Of a DNA stretch of 64,000 nt, positions 1 through 7,882 are shown piece by piece. The notes beneath the pieces are model-generated. The model had not been told where the DNA came from. It saw only the letters and a list, made by a program, of their open reading frames with translations, and ran no database searches. Within the stretch, counting starts at the first letter, position 1. Each line of letters starts with the position of its first letter. Source of the DNA: Bugula neritina (taxonomy: Eukaryota > Bryozoa > Gymnolaemata > Cheilostomatida > Bugulidae); assembly GCA_964035545.1 (NCBI GenBank), contig OZ037770.1, forward strand, positions 11,522,463-11,586,462, written 5' to 3'. The position numbers were made by a program, and so were the translations under genes.

Positions 1-519
1 CTGGAAGATCACGCTAACGAGGTAGAGCGCCTGGCTCAGGCTGCTTTCGGTCACGCCACTGGCGACGATCGGAAGCGCCTCATTTTTAACGCGTTCTTCC
101 GGAGTGTGAACCACCCGGACCTCCAGCGGTACTGGCTAGCCGCAAAGGTCAAGAGCCTGGACGAAGCACTAGAGATGGGGAAGGCCTACTTCCAGGTGGA
201 AGAGCCACGGAGGGCGAACTACGCAGCTCGCCAGGTGGCCGGAGATGCAGAAGAGATACCCCCAACCCCACAAGTGGCAGCAGCAGCTACCCCGTCACCT
301 GAGCAGACGCAGCTCAACATGCTGATGAGCATGATGAAAGGCCTGCAGGCTACAGTGACGGAGTTGCAGCGCAACCAGACGGACAGGCGGGCTCCCCGCT
401 CGCGGGACGACCCTGTCCGCCCCCCTATGCCCACTTGCTGGGAGTGCGGGATGCCAGGACATGTGAGAAGGCACTGCCCTAAGGGACAGAAGCCTTTAAA
501 CACCCGAGGCTCACGGTGA
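1..519 (+). CDS. gag polyprotein, C-terminal part, with CCHC zinc knuckle
   Basis: The frame is open from base 1 and ends with TGA at 517-519, so only the C-terminal 172 residues are seen and the start lies upstream. A helical capsid-like stretch (NAFFRSVNHPDLQRYW and following) is followed by a low-complexity Pro/Ala/Gln linker, a short helical segment, and a zinc knuckle of the form CX2CX4HX4C at 436-477, typical of retroelement nucleocapsids that bind the element RNA. Gag assembles the cytoplasmic particle in which reverse transcription takes place. The pol frame is reached by -1 frameshifting just before the gag stop (495-538). Confidence 0.9.
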   Translation: MEDHANEVERLAQAAFGHATGDDRKRLIFNAFFRSVNHPDLQRYWLAAKVKSLDEALEMGKAYFQVEEPRRANYAARQVAGDAEEIPPTPQVAAAATPSPEQTQLNMLMSMMKGLQATVTELQRNQTDRRAPRSRDDPVRPPMPTCWECGMPGHVRRHCPKGQKPLNTRGSR

Positions 520-538
520 ATTCCGCCACCCGTGGGCC
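495..538 (+). promoter_or_regulatory. -1 programmed ribosomal frameshift signal (gag to pol)
   Basis: The heptamer TTTAAAC (495-501) lies in the gag frame as T TTA AAC, the canonical X XXY YYZ slippery site. A six-base spacer (502-507) follows, then a 9-bp stem (508-516 with 530-538, one G-U pair) enclosing a 13-base loop. The pol frame is closed by TAA at 480-482 and open from 483, so the site lies in the 37-base overlap between that stop and the gag stop. Slipping back one base joins gag to pol. Whether the loop forms a pseudoknot cannot be judged by eye. Confidence 0.85.
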
Positions 539-3500
539 CCACGCCAATTCGGTCCGGGATAGGACTCGGAAGACAACAGAAGAGACCTCTCCAGAGTCGA
601 CCTATATCGAGTGGCACGCAAACCGGAGATCTCGGAGACCGAAAGGCCTACCCGATCCTCCTGCCCTGCCACTCGATACCCGGATGGAACTAGAAGAAAC
701 CGGATGGCAGGCACCTCGGAGATCTCGGAGGCCGCAAGGTCTACCCGATCCTCCAGCCTGGCCACTCCGTAACCGGTTCGCGGGGTTGCCCGAGGAGGTT
801 GTGGAGGAGGATTCAGCTTACTCGCAAGAGTATCCCAAGCTACCCTCCCGACCTCAGAAAACCCCCGTTGTCTCTAAGACGAAGAGGAGGCCCGCTGTGC
901 GGACCCAAGTCGTGTCTCCCCCAGAGACTGACCGCTCCAGGAGCACCCAGCCGTATGGAAGCAGCTACTTCCTGCCCGGAAAGATTTCGGGTAAAGCTGC
1001 CACATTCCTACTGGATACTGGGTGCACTACCAACCTGCTGAGTAGGCGTCTCTTTGACACCCTTGGTGCACGAGAGCGGGCGAGCCTCGAGCCGTATGAA
1101 GGTGCGCATGGTACGTTGGCGGACGGATCATGCATTCCTTTCTACGGCGTCATTTCACTACCTGGACGCGTCCGTGATCAAGCAGTTCACGAGACGTTCA
1201 TAGTCAGCCAGCTGAAGGAGGACGCCATCTTGGGAATGCCCTTCCTGGAGAAACACCAGTGCCACATGGATTTCCAGAAGTCAGTGGTGGTGATGGCTGG
1301 GAAGGAACTTGTCTGTGTTGACAAGTTTGGCAGGCCCTTGGTGGGCGGAGTCCAGGTAGTGCGGGACTGCACAGTTCCGGGGAGGTCCCAGGCGACTCTC
1401 CGATGCAGAGTCAACTGCAAGGAGATCGCCGGCCTGGGGATGGTTGAAGGAACGCACGGAGCCATCCGACTAGCAAACAGCCTGAATCGGCTAGATTGTC
1501 GGCAAGAGCTCCTCGTGCAGTGCATCAACCCCTTCACGGAACCTGTCCAATTATCGGCTGGAGCGCTGGTGGGGAAGTACCACTCCATCCAGGAAGCGGA
1601 TGTGGGTCCGGCACTGGAGACAGTGGCCGACAACCAGGGAAATCCCCCTCACACCAGACGAGAAGCAGTCCCGGAGCATCTGGCTGACCTGTATGGCGGA
1701 GCATGCGGAAACTGTACGAGTAGTACTGAACGCCAAGTACTGGCTCAACTACTCGCGGAGTACAGTGATGTCTTCAGTCGTGGCGATAGAGACATGGGGC
1801 TGACTAAGGTTATCTCTCACGAGATACCCCTGGCAGCCGACACCACTCCCATCAGGCAGCCTACCCGACGTCTGGGCCCGGAGAAGGAGAAGGAGGTGAG
1901 CCGACAGGTACAGGATCTTCTGGACCGGGATCTGATTGAGCCTGCCCACGGTGCGTGGAGCTCTCCAGTGGTCCTGGTCAAGAAGAAGGATGGTAGCTGG
2001 AGATTCTGCGTGGACTACCGCAGACTCAACAACGCTACCATCCAGGACGCCTACCCTCTCCCCCGGATAGATGAGTCTCTAGACGCCCTCGCGGGTAGCA
2101 AGTACTTCAGTACTTTGGATCTGCTTAGTGGGTACTGGCAAGTGCCCCTCAGCCCTGATGCACAGGACAAAGCAGCATTCATTACTCGCGACGGGCTCTG
2201 GAAATGGAAAGTACTGCCATTCGGACTGACGTCCGCTCCGGCAACATTCCAACGACTCATGGAGCAAGTCCTCAGTGGGTTACACTGGAAGACCCTCCTC
2301 ATCTATCTGGACGACGTCATTGTCATCTCCCCAGACTTCTCGACTCATGTCAGCCGTCTGCGGGAGGTCTTTGACCGTCTCCGGGCTGCTGGACTGAAGC
2401 TGAAGCCCTCCAAGTGTGCACTCCTGCAGCCAGAAGTCACGTACCTGGGCCATGTGGTTGGCCGTGATGGGGTCGCTACCGATCCAGAGAAGGTACAAGC
2501 TGTGAAGGAGTGGACTGTTCCCCGTGACCTCCCTGAGTTGCGTGCTTTCCTGGGCCTAGTAGGGTACTACCGGCAGTACATACCTAGGTTCGCAGGAGTG
2601 GCTCAACCGTTAAATCGGCTGACCGCGAAGGTAGTCCGGTGGCAGTGGACACAGGAGGAGCAACAGGCATTCGACCACCTCAAGCAACGGCTAATGGAAG
2701 CGCCAATCCTGGCGTATCCTGATCCAGCCAAGAAGTACATCCTGGACACCGACGCCAGCGACCACAGCGTGGGAGCCGTCTTGTCTCAAGTCCAGGGTGG
2801 AAGTGAAGTGGTCGTGGCTTACTATAGCAAGACTCTCGCGGCCGCCGAGAAGAACTACTGCACCACTAGGAAGGAACTCCTAGCAGTAGTCAAGGCGGTC
2901 AAGCACTTTCGGCCATATCTGTATGGGAAATCGTTCCGTCTGCGAACAGACCATGCATCACTGATATGGCTGTGTAAACGTGCAGAGCCCTCGAGCCAGG
3001 TGGCTCGTTGGCTAGAGATTCTTGCTGAGTTCTCCTACCGGATAGAGCACCGTGCAGGCCGGAAGCATGGGAACGCCGACGGCATGAGCCGCCGGCCGGT
3101 AGAGGACTGTAAGCAATGCCTACACATTGAACGGCGGGACGGGGGACCCGCTCGCCTTGACGTGGAAGCAGGACTAGTGGAGGGCACCACCTACCAGTGG
3201 GAGCACGGCCATCTTCGGACCGAAACCCACCAGGACGGTGTCCAGGCACTCCACGCCAACCCTACTCTGCACCAGAACGTCAAGGAGCTGTGCCGACTCC
3301 AGGAGACGCTACCCGGCGCGGTAGCAGACATCTTCCGGGCCAAGAAGGAGAGCCGACGGCCTAGCGAGGAACAGCAGCGACAGGGGGACGTTGAGTTCCA
3401 ACTCCTCTGCCGTCGCTGGGATGCCCTCAAGGTCAGTCCCGATGGCCTCCTGATGATAACGTTAGCAGCAGACAACCGCCAGCAGAAGAGGGACCGCGTC

Positions 3501-6470
3501 GTCTGTCCACGCGCCCTCCGGCGGGAACTGATCTGGGACACCCATAAGCAGGCTCATGCTGGAGTCAGTCGGGTCATCAGGTGTCTGCGGCTACGTTGGT
3601 ATTGGCCCGGAATGACTCGGGACGTACGACTGCGGGTACGGCAATGCGAGGTCTGCCAAGCTAGCAAGCATGGCCGCTCCACGGAAACCACTGGTCGACG
3701 CCGGCTGTACGCTGGTCGACCGTGGCAAGTAGTGGCGGTAGACCTCGTCGGGCCTATGCCGTTATCCACCAGAGGGAACACCTGGATACTGGTGCTCACG
3801 GACCACTTTACCCGGTGGGCGGACGCTCTGGCTATTCCAGACGCCACCGCCCCCACGGTGGCCCGGACCCTGGACCAACATGTATTCTGTTACCTCGGTT
3901 TGCCCGAGCAGATACATACAGACCAGGGTGCCCAGTTCCAGTCCCAGCTCATGGGAGACCTCTGCCGGATATGGGGGGTGAACCAGAGTCGGACCACCCC
4001 ATATCACCCGCAAGGGAACGGAGTCGTCGAGAGGAACAACAGGATGTTGGGTGACGCGCTCCGGAGCCTGCTGCTTGGTCGAGGTCAGGAAGAATGGGAC
4101 GTGGTGCTGCCGCAGATCATGCGGGCTTACCGCAGCACACCACACTCCGCCACGCAGGAGACCCCAAACTTCCTGATGTTAGGCCGAGAGACGCGGGTCC
4201 CGGAACACCTGACGTACCATGTTCCTGCCCCCGAGTCACCGGTACACGAATATGTGGAGGGTCTGATGGACATCATGGGCAAAGCTCATGATGCGCTGCG
4301 CACCCAGCAGTGGCAGACCCGCACAGAGGACTCAGAGGAGCCCCCGTTGTACCAAGTGGGAGACTGGGTCTGGATGATGAGTTACCGTAGGCGGCGCGGA
4401 CAGTCGGCTAAGCTTCAGCCCAAGTTCGTCGGCCCCTACTGCGTAGTAGAGGTGCTGCCCAACCACACATACCGTGTGGAGCGCTCTGGACAGGTCTCTG
4501 TCCAGAGCGAGCAGCGCCTCAAACCTTACCATGCCAGCCCAGACGCGGTGGGTCAGGCTCCACCCCTCTTTGAGCCCCACCGTCAGCCCAACCGACGTGG
4601 ACGGGCCACCCGGCCCCGTGAGGTGGAGATTATGGTCCCCAGGGAGGCAGACCAGGAGCAAGCCGCCCTGATAGAGCAGCTGGAGCGACAGCAGAGAGCG
4701 GAGCGGGAGCAGGAACAGCAGCAAGCCCTTGGCTCACAACCCTTCCCGGGGGAGGACACCCCCACCCCCGTACGGGGTGAAGACGGGGACCCCCCTACCA
4801 GGGCAGCCCAGGAGCCACCAACACCACCAGAGTCTGTTCCACTTGAGAGGAGCCAGCGGCCAAGAAGACCTCCCAGGTACCTGGCAGACTATGCTGTAGG
4901 ACACCTGGAGGGGCCCCCTCCTGAGGAAGACCCCCCCCACACTGACTGCCACCCCATCTTGGTTGGAAATTCCCTCCATCACCCCGGAGAATTCCACCAA
5001 GAAGAAGAAATGGCCGACCGAATTTCGGAAGACACTCGATCACGCGAGTTGTCTTCTCGAAATCCGGGGGAAATTCCCACGAGTCACGCGACTCGGGCTT
5101 CAGCAGGTAAAACTTCTGAAGCACGAGGTTCGGCCATTTCTCATTCTGACTTCACACAGCTCGCACGGCAGTTGCAACTCAAACTAAATTCTGATTCTAA
5201 TACTCATTTTGACTTTACCACTGTTCTCCGTACGCTATCAGCAGCTATGGGAATTACTCTACCAGATACACAATCAGGTATTTCTTCTAGATTAGATCCT
5301 CCAGTTGCGGAGTCTAGTCAAATTACAGTAGACTGGTCTTTACTAGACTTACTTGGTTCTGATCTCTTAGAACCGGAGGCCGAGATGGATCTTGGAGATG
5401 ACTCTGCCATTGATACATTGTTGAATCACGATGTAGGCTCAGTCAATTTCTGCGATACACCTCGGCCCTCGGTTTTTAACTTATCTCCATACACACCTGT
5501 GCCGAATAGTGAGACCGGCTTCTCACAGCCTCTACTATCTATTCTAGAGGAGCGAATGGACGTTGAGGAGGCCAGTCGGTCCGACTCCCCTCTCCCACCG
5601 GCCCTTGCTTCGGCTTCTACCAGCCAGCAGGCCGCCACCTCCTCCACAGAGGTGTGTTCCGCCATGGTTGGCCCTGACCCCAAACCGGTCGAGCTTCAGC
5701 TCACGGCCGGGGAGGAGCAGGGCATCCTACACGGCGACCACCTGCCAGCAGGAGAAGATACCTCCCCAATACTGGCCCTGCCTCGGGCCCTGGTCGCCCG
5801 CCAGTATTGGGTGACTGGACCCACCAACCTGAAAATTGGTGATGCTTGCGGTGAGCCGGGCAACCGCATCTGCCATGAGTGTAAGAGGAAATTCTCCTCT
5901 GCACGGCGGTTGCGCGTACACGCCCCACAGCACTACATCAACGTGTTTTGCCCGTGTGGGGAGTTCTCCTACCAGAGAGACTATGTGTTGAGACATCAAC
6001 GCATAGCTCACTGCCACACGGGCTACACGTTTGCTGTAGACCAGGCCTCCTTTCCCGAATTTCGGGACCTGGTGCTGCCACACGTGGCGGATCCCCACAA
6101 ACGGGCTGCTCTCGCCCTGGGATTCCCCGCGTGTAGGCCTGTTCGGGAAGAAGAAGGGGAGCCCGCCGCGACACCCCAACCGGCAGCCACCCAGCCACTT
6201 CGGGTCATGCTGGCACGGGTCGGACCAGGTGCCAGGGCCGATTCATCGGACCTGGGCCCCCGACCCTCGGCGGCGGGCGAGAAGCAGACGCACCGCCAGC
6301 GACGTCCTGCCCGTGGTACTACCGACCGCCCTAGGCACCAGACGTCAGCTCAGTTGGCAGAGGAGGTCCACCAGTTACGCCGGCAGCTCCGCAGATATGA
6401 AGAGGAGCTGGGGCAACTCCGGAGACGAGTTAGCCGCCTGGAGCGGGGTCGATCTGGCGACCGCCGCTGA
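501..6470 (+). CDS. pol polyprotein: protease, reverse transcriptase, RNase H, integrase, plus C2H2/coiled-coil extension
   Basis: One open frame of nearly 2000 codons. No ATG lies near its beginning, in keeping with translation by frameshift from gag. Counting residues from base 516: aspartic protease with D167-T-G; reverse transcriptase about 440-680 with the YLDD active site at 597-600; RNase H from D744 (DTDAS); integrase with an HHCC zinc site about 1010-1047 and a D1076, D1136, E1172 core, giving the D,D(35)E spacing; then a GPY/F-type module (KFVGPYCVVEV). After about residue 1400 comes a Pro/Gln/Glu-rich linker, an acidic AT-rich segment (about 5145-5560), two C2H2 fingers at 1786-1836 (CX2CX12HX3H and CX1CX12HX4H) and a C-terminal Arg/Glu-rich coiled coil. 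The last 500 or so residues are not part of a standard gypsy pol, and no envelope-like signal or membrane segment is seen there. Near the start a Pro-rich motif of about 30 residues is duplicated (625-680 and 710-765). Confidence 0.92.
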   Translation, partial: HPRLTVNSATRGPHANSVRDRTRKTTEETSPESTYIEWHANRRSRRPKGLPDPPALPLDTRMELEETGWQAPRRSRRPQGLPDPPAWPLRNRFAGLPEEVVEEDSAYSQEYPKLPSRPQKTPVVSKTKRRPAVRTQVVSPPETDRSRSTQPYGSSYFLPGKISGKAATFLLDTGCTTNLLSRRLFDTLGARERASLEPYEGAHGTLADGSCIPFYGVISLPGRVRDQAVHETFIVSQLKEDAILGMPFLEKHQCHMDFQKSVVVMAGKELVCVDKFGRPLVGGVQVVRDCTVPGRSQATLRCRVNCKEIAGLGMVEGTHGAIRLANSLNRLDCRQELLVQCINPFTEPVQLSAGALVGKYHSIQEADVGPALETVADNQGNPPHTRREAVPEHLADLYGGACGNCTSSTERQVLAQLLAEYSDVFSRGDRDMGLTKVISHEIPLAADTTPIRQPTRRLGPEKEKEVSRQVQDLLDRDLIEPAHGAWSSPVVLVKKKDGSWRFCVDYRRLNNATIQDAYPLPRIDESLDALAGSKYFSTLDLLSGYWQVPLSPDAQDKAAFITRDGLWKWKVLPFGLTSAPATFQRLMEQVLSGLHWKTLLIYLDDVIVISPDFSTHVSRLREVFDRLRAAGLKLKPSKCALLQPEVTYLGHVVGRDGVATDPEKVQAVKEWTVPRDLPELRAFLGLVGYYRQYIPRFAGVAQPLNRLTAKVVRWQWTQEEQQAFDHLKQRLMEAPILAYPDPAKKYILDTDASDHSVGAVLSQVQGGSEVVVAYYSKTLAAAEKNYCTTRKELLAVVKAVKHFRPYLYGKSFRLRTDHASLIWLCKRAEPSSQVARWLEILAEFSYRIEHRAGRKHGNADGMSRRPVEDCKQCLHIERRDGGPARLDVEAGLVEGTTYQWEHGHLRTETHQDGVQALHANPTLHQNVKELCRLQETLPGAVADIFRAKKESRRPSEEQQRQGDVEFQLLCRRWDALKVSPDGLLMITLAADNRQQKRDRVVCPRALRRELIWDTHKQAHAGVSRVIRCLRLRWYWPGMTRDVRLRVRQCEVCQASKHGRSTETTGRRRLYAGRPWQVVAVDLVGPMPLSTRGNTWILVLTDHFTRWADALAIPDATAPTVARTLDQHVFCYLGLPEQIHTDQGAQFQSQLMGDLCRIWGVNQSRTTPYHPQGNGVVERNNRMLGDALRSLLLGRGQEEWDVVLPQIMRAYRSTPHSATQETPNFLMLGRETRVPEHLTYHVPAPESPVHEYVEGLMDIMGKAHDALRTQQWQTRTEDSEEPPLYQVGDWVWMMSYRRRRGQSAKLQPKFVGPYCVVEVLPNHTYRVERSGQVSVQSEQRLKPYHASPDAVGQAPPLFEPHRQPNRRGRATRPREVEIMVPREADQEQAALIEQLERQQRAEREQEQQQALGSQPFPGEDTPTPVRGEDGDPPTRAAQEPPTPPESVPLERSQRPRRPPRYLADYAVGHLEGPPPEEDPPHTDCHPILVGNSLHHPGEFHQEEEMADRISEDTRSRELSSRNPGEIPTSHATRASAGKTSEARGSAISHSDFTQLARQLQLKLNSDSNTHFDFTTVLRTLSAAMGITLPDTQSGISSRLDPPVAESSQITVDWSLLDLLGSDLLEPEAEMDLGDDSAIDTLLNHDVGSVNFCDTPRPSVFNLSPYTPVPNSETGFSQPLLSILEERMDVEEASRSDSPLPPALASASTSQQAATSSTEVCSAMVGPDPKPVELQLTAGEEQGILHGDHLPAGEDTSPILALPRALVARQYWVTGPTNLKIGDACGEPGNRICHECKRKFSSARRLRVHAPQHYINVFCPCGEFSYQRDYVLRHQRIAHCHTGYTFAVDQASFPEFRDLVLPHVADPHKRAALALGFPACRPVREEEGEPAATPQPAATQPLRVMLARVGPGARADSSDLGPRPSAAGEKQTHRQRRPARGTTDRPRHQTSAQLAEEVHQLRRQLRRYEEELGQLRRRVSRLERGRSGDRR
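5006..5141 (+). repeat. Foldback segment inside the pol extension
   Basis: Twelve-base arms AGAAATGGCCGA (5006-5017) and their complement (5130-5141) bracket a run of smaller hairpins. These include GAAGACA-CTCG against CGAGTTGTCTTC, GAGTC against GACTC, and GCTTCAG against CTGAAGC. The reading frame stays open throughout. It may be a small palindromic insert captured by the frame, or a structured RNA element. It also marks the change from GC-rich to AT-rich codon use. Confidence 0.5.
5765..5811 (+). repeat. Perfect 11-bp inverted repeat in pol
   Basis: CCCAATACTGG at 5765-5775 and its exact complement at 5801-5811 enclose 25 bases, just before the zinc-finger coding part. A stable RNA hairpin is possible. 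No function is known. Confidence 0.45.
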
Positions 6471-6763
6471 GACTATTTGTATAGTTTTTTTTTTTCTTTT
6501 CTACTCTTATTCTTTGTTTGTTTATTATATGTGTGTAAGTTCTTCATGTAATGCATGTACCTATTCATGCTCTGTTTTTCTTGTGTGTGCACAAATCTTC
6601 CCTGTTTTTTTTTTGTTGTTATCATTGTATTATTACTATCACTGCATGTTTACCATATTTTTTTTTTTTGTGTGTTAATTTCAACTGTGCGTTTTATTGT
6701 CGTGTCATTCCCTGTTGTGTGTTTGTGTTGTGTACGCCTCTTTATCGGAAAGCATGCTTTCCG
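6471..6763 (+). other. Retrotransposon 3' untranslated region, T-rich
   Basis: The stretch between the pol stop and the polypurine tract has several runs of T (6484-6493, 6605-6613, 6659-6669) and no credible gene. It ends with a perfect 22-bp palindrome at 6744-6765 centred on AAAGCATGCTTT, directly against the polypurine tract. That may help mark the tract, although this is not established. Confidence 0.6.
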
Positions 6764-6771
6764 ATGGGGGG
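6764..6771 (+). promoter_or_regulatory. Polypurine tract
   Basis: The short purine-rich run ATGGGGGG lies immediately before the TG that opens the LTR, which is the expected place for the primer of plus-strand synthesis. It overlaps the end of the 22-bp palindrome at 6744-6765. Confidence 0.6.
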
Positions 6772-7167
6772 TGTGTGTGGTAAATTTATGTTGTGTGTGT
6801 GTGTCCTTTGTTGCCGAGATCGGTACTTCGGTCCTCCGAAACACCGATATGCCGATTCTCGGCATATCGGAATACCGAAGTACCGAAATGCCGGATTCGG
6901 CATTTCGGATTCCCGAAGTACCGATATTCGGTATTTCGGGCCTCCGATCTCGGCAAACAAAGGAATGTCTTTGTCCTGCATGTATATAAAAGCCAGCGAG
7001 TTCCAGTATAGTTCAGTCTACTACTGGAGCTCGCTGGATAAAGACCATTGATTCACTCGGACTATACTACAATAAAGATTATCTACATTTTACCTTATTT
7101 CTCGCCTTGTTTCTCATACAAGCATGTAACAGCACTAGTTTCATTCACAATCCACAAAACTATCACA
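6772..7167 (+). repeat. 3' LTR of the Ty3/gypsy element
   Basis: It begins TGTGTGTGG after the polypurine tract and ends ACTATCACA before intron 5 sequence resumes, giving TG...CA ends and about 396 bp. A TATA box (TATATAAA, 6983-6990) and a polyadenylation signal (AATAAA, 7071-7076) mark U3, R and U5. The 3' part resembles the solo LTR at 35571-35787 (shared ACTGGAGCTC, CTACAATAAAG and the CAAAACTA ending). The exact right end is uncertain by one to three bases because the 5' LTR cannot be compared. Confidence 0.8.
6805..6963 (+). repeat. Nested hairpin array (CCGA/TCGG palindromes) in the LTR U3
   Basis: Outer arms at 6805-6823 and 6944-6963 are inverted copies apart from one extra base. 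Inside are perfect hairpins with 12-bp arms (6844-6855 with 6859-6870, loop TTC) and 11-bp arms (6883-6893 with 6898-6908, loop GATT), plus weaker ones. All are built from CCGA and TCGG words. The array lies just upstream of the TATA box. It could be a foldback insertion, a set of binding sites for a dimeric factor, or an RNA structure in the 3' end of the transcript. The related solo LTR lacks it. Confidence 0.7.
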
Positions 7168-7364
7168 ATAGGTCTTTAAAAATAACGAAGCTTATTATTG
7201 TCATTTATTTCTGTTTCAGATTTACTTCAATATTAAAAAAAAGTGAAAATAAAATAATTTACACAACTTATTGTTTTACATTTGCTGCAACTATCTTCAC
7301 ACCAGCCTTGATTATTCACTTCTTTTACAGCTGTAAAAGTGTTAACAATCTGCAAGCTAGGACA

Positions 7365-7550
7365 TCATATCTGTATAGCTATAACATCATATCCGTATAG
7401 TTATGGCATCATATCTGTATAGTTATGGCATCATATCTGTATAGTTATGATATCATAGCTGTATAGTTATGACATCATAGCTGTATAGTTGTGACATCAT
7501 AGCTGTATAGTTGTGACATCATAGCTGTATAGTCATGACATCATGATTAT
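7365..7550 (+). repeat. 22-bp minisatellite in intron 5 of copy 1
   Basis: About eight imperfect units of GACATCATAGCTGTATAGTTAT (22 bp). The same unit occurs about 15 times in intron 5 of copy 4 (31678-32013) and once to three times in copies 3 and 6 (about 23050-23090, 47310-47365). Unit number therefore varies between paralogues at the same place. Confidence 0.85.
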
Positions 7551-7882
7551 ACAATTTTGTCAGCCCAAGTAAAGTTGTAGAGCTTAAGACTTGGCTTAAA
7601 GCAAGACTTGAATTTGTGAATGTTACAATTTCCACCTCTAAATTCCACATTACAACTACACTTTGAAATAAAATACAATGTATAGTTTATATTTGTATCT
7701 GTTTGTCGCCACATTTGTGTTCCGTGTGTACCATATGTATTATAATTGGTAATGTTGACATTTTTATGCATATCGTTATGTAAACATACACAGGGCTGAC
7801 AACAATTATTAAATGAAGTTATCTCAACATATCCCTGCATGCTGATGCTTAGTGCATACTATGCTATGCTTGTTTACTGTAG

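Larger units (their letters stand above)
1..7167 (+). mobile_element. Ty3/gypsy LTR retrotransposon, 3' portion (5' end outside window)
   Basis: The order gag zinc knuckle, protease, reverse transcriptase, RNase H, integrase, polypurine tract, LTR is that of Ty3/gypsy (Metaviridae) elements. It starts before the window, so the 5' LTR, primer binding site and most of gag are missing. The element is GC-rich against the AT-rich gene array. Its coding frames are intact in the part seen, which suggests a fairly young insertion. After base 7167 the sequence is that of intron 5 of the TRIM-like genes (compare 31450-31600), so it was inserted, in the same orientation, inside copy 1. The target duplication cannot be read because the left junction is not visible. 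Confidence 0.93.

Noticed and set aside
2899-4145. Long antisense frames within pol
   Set aside because: They are shadows of a GC-rich coding strand. None shows a domain or a plausible start.
5300-6470. Envelope gene at the end of the retrotransposon
   Set aside because: No signal peptide, membrane anchor or glycoprotein-like cysteine pattern is seen, and the segment is fused in frame to pol and carries C2H2 fingers.
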